The notes beneath the pieces were generated by a model. That model saw nothing but the letters and a program-made list of their open reading frames with translations. It was not told the DNA's origin and did not search any database. 64,000 nt of DNA from G963422745 sp963422745 (GTDB lineage: Bacteria > Actinomycetota > Acidimicrobiia > Acidimicrobiales > Aldehydirespiratoraceae), in contig OY730477.1 of NCBI GenBank assembly GCA_963422745.1, positions 2,976,001 to 3,040,000 of the forward strand, given 5' to 3'. This document shows, in pieces, positions 8,859-17,300 of the stretch; the stretch's first letter is position 1, and every line of letters begins with the position of its first letter. The position numbers were made by a program, and so were the translations under genes.

Positions 8859-9398
8859 GTTGAAGGCTTCGCGGAGTTGCGACATGCGGCGGCGCACACT
8901 GCCGTCAATCACATCGTCTCCGATCTCGGTTACAAGACCACCCAGGACGCTTTGGTCAATCACGACCCGAACTTCAACATCGGCTCCGGTCCTGGATTTG
9001 ATCGCCTCGGAAAGTAGCCGCACCTGCTCGTCGCTGAGATCGATAGCCGATCGCACCCGAGCCAGACGACGATTACGTCTCGCTGCGCTTCTTTGCATGG
9101 CCTCGTCCACGATTGCCGGGAGGTCGGCTCCGTGGCCCAAAGAGACAACCATCGCGATCAAAGCGGAGGTTGTCGGGGAAACCCGAGAACCCAGCAAGTC
9201 TTCCAGCACCCCCGTGCGGCGCTGGACGGGGATTTGGGGATCGCCGAGAACGGATCTCAAAGAGTCGTTAACTCGCAGCACCTCGGCGACACGAAACAGC
9301 TCGTCCTCAACCATCTCTGAGGCGCCCTCAGCGGCCGCAACACACAACAACGCGTCGGCGTAGCCGCCGATCCGGTCGTCATCCACGGACAACCTCAT
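8856..9398 (-). CDS. atpH: F1 ATP synthase delta subunit
   Basis: 180 residues linking F1 to the peripheral stalk. The family pattern is recognisable: N-terminal YADALLCVA, the central helix LGDPQIPVQRRTGVLEDLL, and the C-terminal strand EVRVVIDQSVLGGLVTEIGDDVIDGSVRRR. ATG 9398 overlaps the end of atpF by 20 nt; a GTG four codons later (9386) would overlap by eight. The last residues (REAFN) and the stop are duplicated downstream. Confidence 0.93.
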   Translation of the reverse strand: MRLSVDDDRIGGYADALLCVAAAEGASEMVEDELFRVAEVLRVNDSLRSVLGDPQIPVQRRTGVLEDLLGSRVSPTTSALIAMVVSLGHGADLPAIVDEAMQRSAARRNRRLARVRSAIDLSDEQVRLLSEAIKSRTGADVEVRVVIDQSVLGGLVTEIGDDVIDGSVRRRMSQLREAFN

Positions 9399-10122
9399 CT
9401 ATGTAAGAGTCGATCAACGCCTGCTGGGTCCGGCGGTCCAGATTTCCCCGGATCACACGCTCGGCCGCACCAACCGCGATCTCAGCGACCTCGCCCCGCA
9501 AATCGTCAATCGCCTGGTTGCGCGCAGAATCAATGTCCGCCGCCGCTCGGCTACGCATCTCAGCGATCTCGGCATTGGCCCGGGCCTGCAATTCGGTCTT
9601 GAGGCTGTCGGCGTTGGAGCGGGCGTTTTCGATGATTTGATTGGCCTCCGCCTTCGCTCCCGCAAGCGCCGCTTCGTGATCCGCCTTGATCATGGCTGCG
9701 TCGGTACGGGCCGTCTCGGCTGCGTCAAGGTCAGCGGCGATCTTCTCGGAGCGAGCGTCCATCGCACGCCGAACCGCGGGGAAGCCCTTCCACACCATGA
9801 AAGCGAACAGCAACACAAATGCAGCACCGCCCCAGATGATCTCGTCAAGTTCGGGAATGATCGGGCTGGGAGCCTCGAGGCATTTCTCCATCTTCTTTTC
9901 GAGTTCCTCAAACTCCGAAGCGTGCTCGGAGTCATGAAGATCGTGAAAAAGGATTCCCCGACCGGCAAGTTCCTGCTCCGCTTCGATCGCCGCGTCAACC
10001 GCACAAGAGCCGATGCTCTCACCCGCTGCTCCCGCCGGGGAAGCGACGATAACGAGCAAAGCCATGACAATGGCGGTGAGCAACCAGTATGCGCCGAGGA
10101 CCCGTCGGATCACATGAGTCAT
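9379..10122 (-). CDS. atpF: Fo ATP synthase b subunit with an N-terminal extension
   Basis: 247 residues. The C-terminal 160 or so are a normal b subunit: one membrane helix (IIWGGAAFVLLFAFMVW), the RRAMDAR motif and a long charged dimerisation coiled coil ending near RVIRGNLDRRTQQALIDSYI. In front lies an unusual segment of about 90 residues. It has a basic start and hydrophobic stretch that look like a signal peptide (YWLLTAIVMALLVIVASPAGAAG), then an acidic region with two cysteines (GSCAVDAA and EKCLEAP). This extension would place a small extracytoplasmic domain ahead of the anchor. Overlap with atpH and position between atpE and atpH are canonical. Confidence 0.93.
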   Translation of the reverse strand: MTHVIRRVLGAYWLLTAIVMALLVIVASPAGAAGESIGSCAVDAAIEAEQELAGRGILFHDLHDSEHASEFEELEKKMEKCLEAPSPIIPELDEIIWGGAAFVLLFAFMVWKGFPAVRRAMDARSEKIAADLDAAETARTDAAMIKADHEAALAGAKAEANQIIENARSNADSLKTELQARANAEIAEMRSRAAADIDSARNQAIDDLRGEVAEIAVGAAERVIRGNLDRRTQQALIDSYIDEVVRG

Positions 10123-10142
10123 TGTGTTGTCTCCTCGAGAAG

Positions 10143-10400
10143 TCAGGGCAGCAGCAGTATGAACACCACGAAACCGATCAGGGCAAGCGCCTCGGTGAAG
10201 GCGATACCCAAAAACATCGTGGTGCGTGCCATACCAGCGGATTCAGGCTGACGGGCCATCGCCGAGATGGCGTTGCCGACAACCGTTCCGATGCCGATGC
10301 CTGGACCGATAGCTGCAAGCCCGTAGCCGAGACCGGCACCGATGGCCTTGAGGCCCTCGACCATCTCGCCCGGGTCGGTTTCTGCCAGAATTGGTAGCAC
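10143..10400 (-). CDS. atpE: Fo ATP synthase c subunit
   Basis: About 85 residues, two membrane helices forming the rotor ring hairpin. The Gly-rich first helix (GAGLGYGLAAIGPGIGIG), polar loop (ARQPE) and second helix with the ion-binding Glu (GIAFTEALALIGFVV) are visible. Glu is followed by Ala rather than Ser/Thr, which favours proton over sodium. I start at GTG 10400 because AGGAG lies 8 nt upstream. The longer open frame to 10481 would run into the atpB stop region and lacks conservation. Confidence 0.95.
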   Translation of the reverse strand: MLPILAETDPGEMVEGLKAIGAGLGYGLAAIGPGIGIGTVVGNAISAMARQPESAGMARTTMFLGIAFTEALALIGFVVFILLLP

Positions 10401-10458
10401 TTGGGAATTCTCCTGTGTTGATGAGATATGGAATATCGGTAGGTATGTGTTAGCCGGA

Positions 10459-11223
10459 TCAGTGATGCGGGTGCATCGCACCGCCGATGTACACGGCCGT
10501 CAGGATCGTGAAGATGAAAGCCTGCAGAAACGAGACAAGGATCTCAAAGGCTGTCATCAGGATCAGCATTACAAACGGCAGCGCAGCCGGAACATAAAAG
10601 GTGTCCCACAGCGTGGCTGAGAGTACCGCGAACGTAACCAGCAGAAGGTGTCCGGCGACCATGTTGGCCCAAAGCCGGATCGCCAGTGAGAACGGCCTCA
10701 CAACGAAGGTGGACACCAACTCAATCGGGGTGACGATGATGTAGAGCAACCGGGGCACGCCTGGGGGAAAGAGGCTGTTCTTGAGATAGCCGAAGGCGCC
10801 TTGATGACGGACGCCATAGAAGTTGTAGATCACCCACACCAACAAAGCCAGTGTGATGGGCATCGCCATGCGTGAGTTGGCGGGAAACTGCCAGAAGGGA
10901 ATTACCTCTGTGATGTTGGAGAACAAGATGAAGAAAAACATCGTCGTCAACAACGGCATGAACTTCTTGCCGTCGGGCCCGATGGTTTGCATCACCACCG
11001 ATTCCTCTACGAAGTTCACACCTGATTCAGCCACGTGCTGCACACCGGCGGGCACTAGGCCTTTTCTCGAGCCTGCCACCCCGAAGATCAACATGGTGGC
11101 GACAGCCGCGAACAGGTAGGTGAGGCCCACCTTGTTCAATGCGAACGGCGTGCCCTCAAACAGGATCGTTGGCCAATCAAAGAGATGATTGACAGGCGGA
11201 AACTCCAAAGCAACGACATTCAT
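10459..11223 (-). CDS. atpB: Fo ATP synthase a subunit
   Basis: 254 residues, multi-spanning stator channel subunit. The functional Arg helix RPFSLAIRLWANMVAGH is present, as is the conserved last helix FLQAFIFTILTAVYIGGAMH. The start ATG overlaps the stop of the preceding AtpI-like gene (ATGA). It is followed by atpE after about 58 nt, the largest non-repetitive gap in the operon, which may allow extra initiation for the high-copy c subunit. Confidence 0.96.
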   Translation of the reverse strand: MNVVALEFPPVNHLFDWPTILFEGTPFALNKVGLTYLFAAVATMLIFGVAGSRKGLVPAGVQHVAESGVNFVEESVVMQTIGPDGKKFMPLLTTMFFFILFSNITEVIPFWQFPANSRMAMPITLALLVWVIYNFYGVRHQGAFGYLKNSLFPPGVPRLLYIIVTPIELVSTFVVRPFSLAIRLWANMVAGHLLLVTFAVLSATLWDTFYVPAALPFVMLILMTAFEILVSFLQAFIFTILTAVYIGGAMHPHH

Positions 11224-11690
11224 GTGCAGCGCTCCGCTGGGTCCATGGGGTAGGTGTGAATTTCATCTGGTGGCTGCGCCGACATTGAGAACCGGCGAGT
11301 TTCAATGACGAGCAGGCCCAGATGGGTAACAAGAAGAGCGATGGCGAACGGTACTGTCTCAAACCATTCAGTGTTGCGCACCGGCAGTACGGCACCGGTG
11401 ATGATGCCGAGACGTGCAACGAATCCGATCATTACAGCAGCGAACAAAGCGGTGGGGCCAATACTCGCCCCCCAAGTGATCACCGCAGCGCCCAAAAAGA
11501 AGTTAACCGCTACCAGTACAAGGGCCCAGCCCGCGGAAGCGACGCCGTCAAGACCCCAAAAAATTGCCCCAACCGCGAGCATCACCGGCGCCACCAGCGC
11601 GGTTTGAAGTACCAGATGGTTGGCGATCTCTCGCTCGGTTGCGTCGGTGCGGACCTCAGCTGCGAAGGAGAGCTGCGAAAGGCCCTTCAT
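11220..11690 (-). CDS. atpI: AtpI-like membrane protein of the ATP synthase operon
   Basis: 156 residues with four hydrophobic segments (for example LVAPVMLAVGAIFWGL, GWALVLVAVNFFLGAAVI, ALFAAVMIGFVARLGIITGA, VPFAIALLVTHLGLLVIE). Position directly before atpB and the four-helix topology match ATP synthase subunit I, an assembly factor for the c ring. Sequence similarity is not strong by eye, so the name rests partly on context. The stop overlaps atpB and the ATG overlaps the stop of a chimeric small ORF created by duplication of this gene's own first 15 codons. Confidence 0.75.
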   Translation of the reverse strand: MKGLSQLSFAAEVRTDATEREIANHLVLQTALVAPVMLAVGAIFWGLDGVASAGWALVLVAVNFFLGAAVITWGASIGPTALFAAVMIGFVARLGIITGAVLPVRNTEWFETVPFAIALLVTHLGLLVIETRRFSMSAQPPDEIHTYPMDPAERCT

Positions 11691-11863
11691 GCAACCGACT
11701 CCCTGCTACAAGAGACGGACTCAACTGCGGCGCCAACCTCAGCTGCGGCACCAACCTCGGTGCCAACCTCAACTGCGGCACCAACCTCGGTGCCAACCTC
11801 AACTGCGGCACCAACCTCGGTGCGGACCTCAGCTGCGAAGGAGAGCTGCGAAAGGCCCTTCAT
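11687..11863 (-). CDS. chimeric 58-codon ORF created by duplication of the atpZ/atpI junction
   Basis: The ORF starts MKGLSQLSFAAEVRT, identical to the first 15 codons of atpI. It continues with three repeats of EVGAAVEVGT type (10 residues, about 30 bp) and ends AVESVSCSRESVA, nearly identical to the end of atpZ. Its ATG overlaps the atpZ stop and its TGA overlaps the atpI ATG, both as ATGA, so ribosome hand-over along the operon would be preserved. The DNA basis is a 90-bp segment present at 11646-11735 and again at 11819-11908, with a 30-bp repeat between. Whether the peptide is made or does anything is unknown. Confidence 0.6.
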   Translation of the reverse strand: MKGLSQLSFAAEVRTEVGAAVEVGTEVGAAVEVGTEVGAAAEVGAAVESVSCSRESVA

Positions 11864-12186
11864 GCAACCGACTCGCTGCTACAAGAGACGGACTCAACTG
11901 CGGCGCCCGAATAGCCCGCCGATACTACGGGGACTGAACCGTAACCGGCCCTTCGCGCTTCAAGAGCTGCATCCAGCTCATCGCCGAATCGTCGGCAGAG
12001 CTTCCAGACCTGATAGGCGAACACCGCGCCCGCCAACGAAAGGGTGAAAATCGGGAAGATGCCGAGACGACCGTCAAGAAACCACCCAAACGCAGCGAAA
12101 ATTGCGGGCGTGACGATCATCTCAAACGCGGCAGAAAATGCTTCTCCTGCTCCATCGCGGAGTTCGCGCTGATCACGCTTAGTCAC
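11860..12186 (-). CDS. atpZ: AtpZ/AtpI-family small membrane protein
   Basis: 108 residues. Two hydrophobic helices (AAFEMIVTPAIFAAFGWFLD and IFPIFTLSLAGAVFAYQVW) separated by a short Asp/Gly/Arg loop fit the AtpZ/AtpI family encoded at the head of many atp operons, implicated in Mg2+/Ca2+ handling or assembly. The C-terminal tail (GAAVESVSCSSESVA) lies inside the repeat region and has no family counterpart I know. Its stop is shared with the start of the chimeric ORF and its ATG overlaps the stop of the small ORF upstream. Confidence 0.75.
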   Translation of the reverse strand: MTKRDQRELRDGAGEAFSAAFEMIVTPAIFAAFGWFLDGRLGIFPIFTLSLAGAVFAYQVWKLCRRFGDELDAALEARRAGYGSVPVVSAGYSGAAVESVSCSSESVA

Positions 12187-12365
12187 CGAAACGTCTCCTC
12201 ACGAATCGTCTTCACGAATCGCTGTCCCCGCTCGTGAATCAATGCACAAGCTAGTGAACCGCCGCAGAAATGACAACACACCCACGGGCATCCGATCATG
12301 ATCAACACCAAGGGCACCAAGCCAGGCTTGGTACCCGCGATTATCGTCTCGAACCCGGAACTCAC
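12183..12365 (-). CDS. possible small cysteine-rich membrane protein between rpmE2 and atpZ
   Basis: 60 codons from GTG 12365. The central part is hydrophobic with four cysteines (IMIGCPWVCCHFCGGSLAC). I know no family. Support comes only from arrangement: the GTG overlaps the rpmE2 stop (GTGA) and the stop overlaps the atpZ start, the same tight coupling as elsewhere in this operon. Without it there would be an empty gap of about 180 bp in an otherwise gapless operon. Confidence 0.45.
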   Translation of the reverse strand: MSSGFETIIAGTKPGLVPLVLIMIGCPWVCCHFCGGSLACALIHERGQRFVKTIREETFR

Positions 12366-12616
12366 GCCTTCCGGCGCCGCCCGTAACGCTTCTCGAAACG
12401 CTCCACCCGACCGGCTGTGTCGACGATCTTCATCGTACCGGTGTAAAAGGGATGGCTCTCGCTAGATATCTCCACCTTGGCCAACGGATACTCGTTACCG
12501 TCCTCAAAGACCACGGTCTCTGTGCAGGTAATGGTTGAACGGGTCAGAAACGAGGTCCCAGCCGAGGTGTCGTGAAAGACAACAGGCCTGTATTCGGGGT
12601 GTATGTCGGGTCTCAT
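12362..12616 (-). CDS. rpmE2: ribosomal protein bL31, zinc-free type B
   Basis: 84 residues from ATG 12616. The type B signature is clear: MRPDIHPEYRPVVFHD, FLTRSTIT, EDGNEYPLAKVEISS, HPFYTG, ending ERFEKRYGRRRKA. It lacks the CxxC zinc pair of type A L31. It follows rho after 13 nt, an arrangement common in actinobacteria, where rpmE sits just downstream of rho. Upstream in-frame codons belong to rho's 3' end and are not used. Confidence 0.95.
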   Translation of the reverse strand: MRPDIHPEYRPVVFHDTSAGTSFLTRSTITCTETVVFEDGNEYPLAKVEISSESHPFYTGTMKIVDTAGRVERFEKRYGRRRKA

Positions 12617-12629
12617 GGCGTACCGGAGT

Positions 12630-14260
12630 CTAGGCCCGGCCGGAGGAGCTAATGACCTCCGCAAGGAACTCGTCGTTGGTGTTGCACGATCCCAGACCCT
12701 CGACCAGCGTCTCGAATCGTGTCACAGGTGATCCGTCGGTTGCGGCGGCATGAAGCAACCGGCGCAGGGCATGAACCCGATCCAACCTCTCAGGATCGAT
12801 CAACAGATCCTCGTGGCTAGTGAACGAGCCATCAATGTCGATCACCGGGAAGAACGAGCGGCCAACGGTCCCGGCTCCGAGACGATCCAGACGCAATTGC
12901 ATGTTGGCGGTACCTGTGAACCCCTCGCAGATGGCTTCGTTGGTGCAAGACCCGGTATTGACAGAAGCCGTGGCGATAATGGCCAGCGAACCGCCCTCCT
13001 CAAGGTTGCGGGCGGCACCGAAGAGTTTCCTGGCTGATTGAATCGCGTGGGGATGGATGGTGGTTTCGATCACGGAGCCAGGCGAACCCGACTGTGAGCG
13101 CTCGGAGCGCTCGACTGCGTAGGCCCGGGTCAGGCTGGTCAGGCTGTCCAGCAAAATGCATACATCGGTGCCCTTCTCCGCCATTCGTTTGGCCCGCTCA
13201 ACGATCATCTCGGCGATGGTGACCTGCTCATCGGCACCCTTGTCGAGGGTTGAAGCCGCAACTTCGGCCTGTTTGGACCATTGCTGCATTTCGGTGACCT
13301 CTTCGGGGCGTCCGTCAATGAGCAACACCATGACGTAAACCTCGGGATGGTTGGTCTCCAACGAGCGGACGATCCGCTTCAAGACCGTGGTCTTTCCGGC
13401 TTTGGGCGGTGAGAGAATCAAGCCCCGCTGGCCCTTTCCGATGGGTGAGACCAGATCAATGATGCGAGCAACCAATCCCGCTCGATCTTCGTTAGCCCCA
13501 GCGTTCGGGGTCTCCATCACGAGAAGTTCGTCGGGGAAAACCGGGGTGAGGTCATCAAAGTGACGACGGGCAACAGCAGCGTCTGGTGTGTCACCGTTGA
13601 CCAAATCGATCGACAACAGCGCTGGGTTCTTCTCGCTGCGCCCAGCGGGGCGAGAACGCCCGACAACCAAGTCGCCCTTGCGCAAACCGTGCCGGCGCAC
13701 CAGCTTCACCGGCACATAGGCATCGTCGCGGCCAGCCATGTAGCCAGCAACACGAAGGAACCCGTAGCCCTCATTCGAAGATCAATGTGACCTTGGATGG
13801 GGATTGTTTCTCCGTCGTAGGTGTCGTTGCTGTTCTCGCGATTGTCACGGTCACGACCCCTGCGCCGACGTCTACGGTTACCCGAATCGGACCGATCCCG
13901 GCTCTCGAAGCTGTGGTCACTCGAATTGGGGCCAGCGGCAGGCGGATCGTCACCCCCAGAATGGGAGCCATCGACACCACCCAGCCTACGCTGGCGATGA
14001 TCCGCACCCGGATCGTCACCCTTAGGAGGGGAGCCATCGGCACCGTCGTCGCCGGGCTGATTGAAGGACTCCGAAGGACTTGGGGATTTCACCAAGCCCG
14101 GGGAGTCCGATGAAGACGAGACCAAATCAAGTATCAACTCGATGATCTCGCCCTTGCGTGCTCTTGACGATGGCGTTGCACCAAGCGTCTCGGCGATCTG
14201 GACTAATTGGCCACGATCCTTGCGTTGCAAGGTCGATCGCCGCATCTCCGCGGTTTCCAC
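12630..14260 (-). CDS. rho: transcription termination factor Rho, interrupted by a one-base frameshift
   Basis: Rho is the hexameric RNA-dependent ATPase helicase that terminates transcription. From GTG 14260 (GAGGAG 7-9 nt upstream) the first frame encodes the Rho N-terminal helix bundle (TLQRKDRGQLVQIAETLGA), a long Arg/Asp/Gly linker typical of actinobacteria, and the start of the RNA-binding OB fold (GHIDLR). Near 13775 the frame must shift by one base to continue EGYGFLRVAGYMAGRDDAYV. From there the rest is intact, with Walker A SPPKAGKTTVLK and the arginine-finger region. A single missing base in CTTCGA-ATGAGG explains it. A real loss of rho would be surprising, so sequencing error is the first alternative. 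Confidence 0.85.
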
Positions 14261-14533
14261 GGATACGTCTCCTCGGATCTGAGCAGTCCATCTCACCCGC
14301 AGTCGGAGTTGGAACTGCTCGCGGTCTAACTGCCGCCTGATTGCGAGCGTAGGGGCGCCATAGCCGAGGCGCAACATGTTGCCACTATTTCGTCAGCCAC
14401 CATTTCGTCCTTGCTGATCGTGGCTCCGAGCCGAGCGGACCGAGTCGACGAACTCCTGTACCGCGACAAGGTCGTTTGGGAGATACTCAAAACGCTCCGG
14501 GCGCGCATGAATGTTCGCGAGACGCGGCGGCAG
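14261..14533. repeat. thrC-rho gap holding an in-frame 111-bp copy of the thrC 3' end
   Basis: After the thrC TAA the last 37 codons recur once (14423-14533), with an exact 111-bp offset and in the same frame. It reads LPPRLANIHARPERFEY ... EFVDSVR and then diverges to SARSHDQQGRNGG and a stop. The distal copy may be the original terminus, and the duplication would have introduced the current early stop. 14261-14420 shows no gene. Confidence 0.88.
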
Positions 14534-15940
14534 TTAGCCGGGGGCGCGGACCGAGTCGACGAACTCCTGTACCGCGACGAGGTCGTTGGGGAGATACTCG
14601 AAGCGCTCCGGGCGCGCATGAATGTTCGCCAAACGCGGCGGCAGTTCGGGTTGTATCCCCGTAGCCAACTCGACGGCCCGACCGAACTTAGCCGGATGCG
14701 CGGTACCGAGCGTCACCACCGTCTCGCCTGGCCTGCGCAGCCGCCCAGCCGCACCGATTCCCACCGCAGTATGTGGGTCTATGAGCAGACCAGTCTCTTT
14801 GTGGATGCGACGCATGACAGCGAGTGTCTCCGAGTCGTTGATACGCGCACTTGAGAACTCCGAGGCGAGGCGATCGTGACGATCCGCTGAGAGCGCGACG
14901 TAACCCAAGCTGCGGAACCGGGCCACGAACTCCGCAGTCGCCGGACCGTTGCCATCGAACAGTTCGAATAACAAACGTTCGAGATTCGAAGAGATCCGGA
15001 TGTCCATGCTCGGCGAAAGGGTGGGAACAACTTCCGCTGCTGTCATTTTGCCATCGGTGATCAATCGGGTCAGTACGTCGTTTGTGTTGGACGCAACAAT
15101 GAGCCGCTGCATCGGCAGGCCCATCCTGCGAGCGACATGACCGGCGAACACGTTGCCGAAGTTGCCGCTGGGGACACAGAACGTAACGGGCCGGTCAGCT
15201 ACCGCTATCAGCCGGTGCGCCCACACGTAGTAGACGATCTGCGCCATTACCCGCGCCCAGTTGATTGAGTTGACAGCCCCGAGACCGACACGAGCGGCGA
15301 ACGCTGCGTCGGCGAACATGGCCTTTACGAGGTCCTGGCAATCGTCGAAAGTGCCGTCTATCGCTACGGCGTGCACGTTGGGTTCAACCAGAGTGGTCAT
15401 CTGCCGGCGTTGCACGTCGGTCGTGCGACCATGCGGAAACAAGACAACGATGTCAACGCGATCCAGACCTCGTATCGCTTCCATAGCGGCACCGCCGGTG
15501 TCTCCGGAAGTGGCGGCCACGATGGTCATGTGTCGCTCACGGCGACACAGTTCGTAGTCGAATAGACGACCCACCAACTGCAGCGCCACGTCCTTGAACG
15601 CCAACGTCGGGCCGTGGAACAACTCGAGTAGATGCAGGTGATCGTCGAGCTTCACCAATGGACACACATCACGATGATCAAACGTTGAGTAGGCGTCGCG
15701 TACCATCGCGACAAAAGCGTCATGGTCGATTGACCCGTCAACGAACGGCCACATGACCTCAACCGCCAACTGCACGTAGGACCCGGGATCGGCGTCGGAC
15801 CCAGAATCGGTGTCGCTCAGGGTCGGCCAGTGGGTCGGCAGGTACAGGCCACCGTCGGGTGCAAGACCGCCAAGCAGCGCGTCAGCGAAGCCAATCTCGG
15901 GTGCTGAACCGCGAGAACTCCGGTAACGCAGAGCCGCCAT
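14534..15940 (-). CDS. thrC: threonine synthase
   Basis: 468 residues, PLP enzyme converting O-phosphohomoserine to threonine. PLP-binding Lys is about residue 116 in GPTLAFKDVALQ. The phosphate-binding and Gly-loop motifs ATSGDTGGAAMEA and PSGNFGNVFAGH are visible. The N-terminal YRSSRG...GGLAPDGGLYLP is typical of the longer, class-I-like (E. coli/yeast) threonine synthases. It is the last gene of argS-lysA-hom-thrC, 5 bp after hom. Its C-terminus VRAPG is created at a tandem duplication of its own last 37 codons. Confidence 0.95.
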   Translation of the reverse strand: MAALRYRSSRGSAPEIGFADALLGGLAPDGGLYLPTHWPTLSDTDSGSDADPGSYVQLAVEVMWPFVDGSIDHDAFVAMVRDAYSTFDHRDVCPLVKLDDHLHLLELFHGPTLAFKDVALQLVGRLFDYELCRRERHMTIVAATSGDTGGAAMEAIRGLDRVDIVVLFPHGRTTDVQRRQMTTLVEPNVHAVAIDGTFDDCQDLVKAMFADAAFAARVGLGAVNSINWARVMAQIVYYVWAHRLIAVADRPVTFCVPSGNFGNVFAGHVARRMGLPMQRLIVASNTNDVLTRLITDGKMTAAEVVPTLSPSMDIRISSNLERLLFELFDGNGPATAEFVARFRSLGYVALSADRHDRLASEFSSARINDSETLAVMRRIHKETGLLIDPHTAVGIGAAGRLRRPGETVVTLGTAHPAKFGRAVELATGIQPELPPRLANIHARPERFEYLPNDLVAVQEFVDSVRAPG

Positions 15941-15945
15941 ATGGG

Positions 15946-17250
15946 TCAGTCTTGTTCACCTACAACGCGGATCACGGTTCCGATCTCGTTGACGACGTCA
16001 AACCCGCGCAGCTCCTCAAGGGTCGCCTGAACCGCCGCCTCCCTGGACCGGTGGGTGATGAACATGAGTTCGGCTGCGTCGCCGAGACCCCTTTGTTCCA
16101 TCGATTTGATCGACACGTCACGATCGCCGAATGCCGCCGCCACCCGTGCGAGCACGCCGGGGCGGTCGCTGACGTGGATATTGAGATAGTAAGCGCTCTC
16201 AAGTTCGTCGATCGGTCGCACTATTGCCGTCAGAGGCTTCGCCGTGGAAGCGACGGTCCGGATTCGGGGTTCGGCAGCCACGTCAACGATGTCACCCAAC
16301 ACGGCTACTGCGGTGGGCTCGCCGCCCGCGCCTCGGCCGTAGAACATCAGATCACCGACGGAGCTTCCCTCAATGAACACGGCATTGAAGCTGTCATTGA
16401 CCGAGGCAAGCGGATGACTTTTCGGGACCATGGCGGGGTGGACCCGCACCGCAACCTCCGCTGGGGTGGTTGCGTCAACACCGGCGTGGCCTTCAATCAC
16501 CGCCACCGCCTTGATGACATAGCCAAGCCGGCATGCCATTTCGATGTCGGCGACGGTTATCCCGCCGATGCCTTCATGGTAGACATCACCAGCCACCACA
16601 GTGGCGCCGTACACGACCGAGGCAATGATCGCTGCTTTGGCTGCTGCGTCGAATCCCTCCACGTCAGCTGTTGGGTCGGCTTCGGCGTAGCCCAGGCCCT
16701 GCGCTTCGGCCAGGGCATCGGCGTAGGTAGCACCATGGTTGGTCATCTGAGTCAACACATAGTTGGTGGTGCCGTTAACGATTCCCATGACCCGCGTGAT
16801 TGACTCCCCCACCAGCGACTCGCGCAGCACCCGCATAAGCGGGATGCCACCAGCAACAGAGGCTTCAAACAGTAAGGCAACCCCGGCTGCTGTGGCCGCT
16901 GCGTCGAGTTCCGCGCCATGATTGGCTAACAGTTCCTTGTTGGCGCTGACCACCGGTTTGCCCAACTCGAACGCCTTGAGAAGCAGTCCTCGGGCGGGTT
17001 CAATGCCGCCCATCAACTCAACGACAACATCAACCGTCGGGGACTCCACTATGGCGCGTGCGTCGGTGGTTAACAGTGCGGGATCAACACAAACGTTGCG
17101 ATGCTTGGACGCGGAGCGGACCGCGATACCGACAACTGACAAGTCGATACCCGTGCGAGCTGCGATTGCTGCACGGCGGGCGGTGATCAACTCTACAAGA
17201 GCCCCGCCGACATGGCCGCAACCCAACAGACCGATTCTGACTTGGCGCAC
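15946..17250 (-). CDS. hom: homoserine dehydrogenase with ACT domain
   Basis: 434 residues reducing aspartate semialdehyde to homoserine. The NAD(P)-binding motif IGLLGCGHVGGALVEL is at the N-terminus, and the catalytic domain includes GIVNGTTNYVLTQM and EADPTADVEGFDAAAKAAI. From about residue 355 there is an ACT domain (AYYLNIHVSDRPGVLARVA), which in this family mediates feedback inhibition by threonine. Neighbouring thrC and lysA make this an aspartate-family amino acid operon. Confidence 0.96.
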   Translation of the reverse strand: MRQVRIGLLGCGHVGGALVELITARRAAIAARTGIDLSVVGIAVRSASKHRNVCVDPALLTTDARAIVESPTVDVVVELMGGIEPARGLLLKAFELGKPVVSANKELLANHGAELDAAATAAGVALLFEASVAGGIPLMRVLRESLVGESITRVMGIVNGTTNYVLTQMTNHGATYADALAEAQGLGYAEADPTADVEGFDAAAKAAIIASVVYGATVVAGDVYHEGIGGITVADIEMACRLGYVIKAVAVIEGHAGVDATTPAEVAVRVHPAMVPKSHPLASVNDSFNAVFIEGSSVGDLMFYGRGAGGEPTAVAVLGDIVDVAAEPRIRTVASTAKPLTAIVRPIDELESAYYLNIHVSDRPGVLARVAAAFGDRDVSIKSMEQRGLGDAAELMFITHRSREAAVQATLEELRGFDVVNEIGTVIRVVGEQD

Positions 17251-17300
17251 GTGGCGAGACTAGCGGTGACCGGTAGCGGACCCGCTGAGGTAATGAATGC

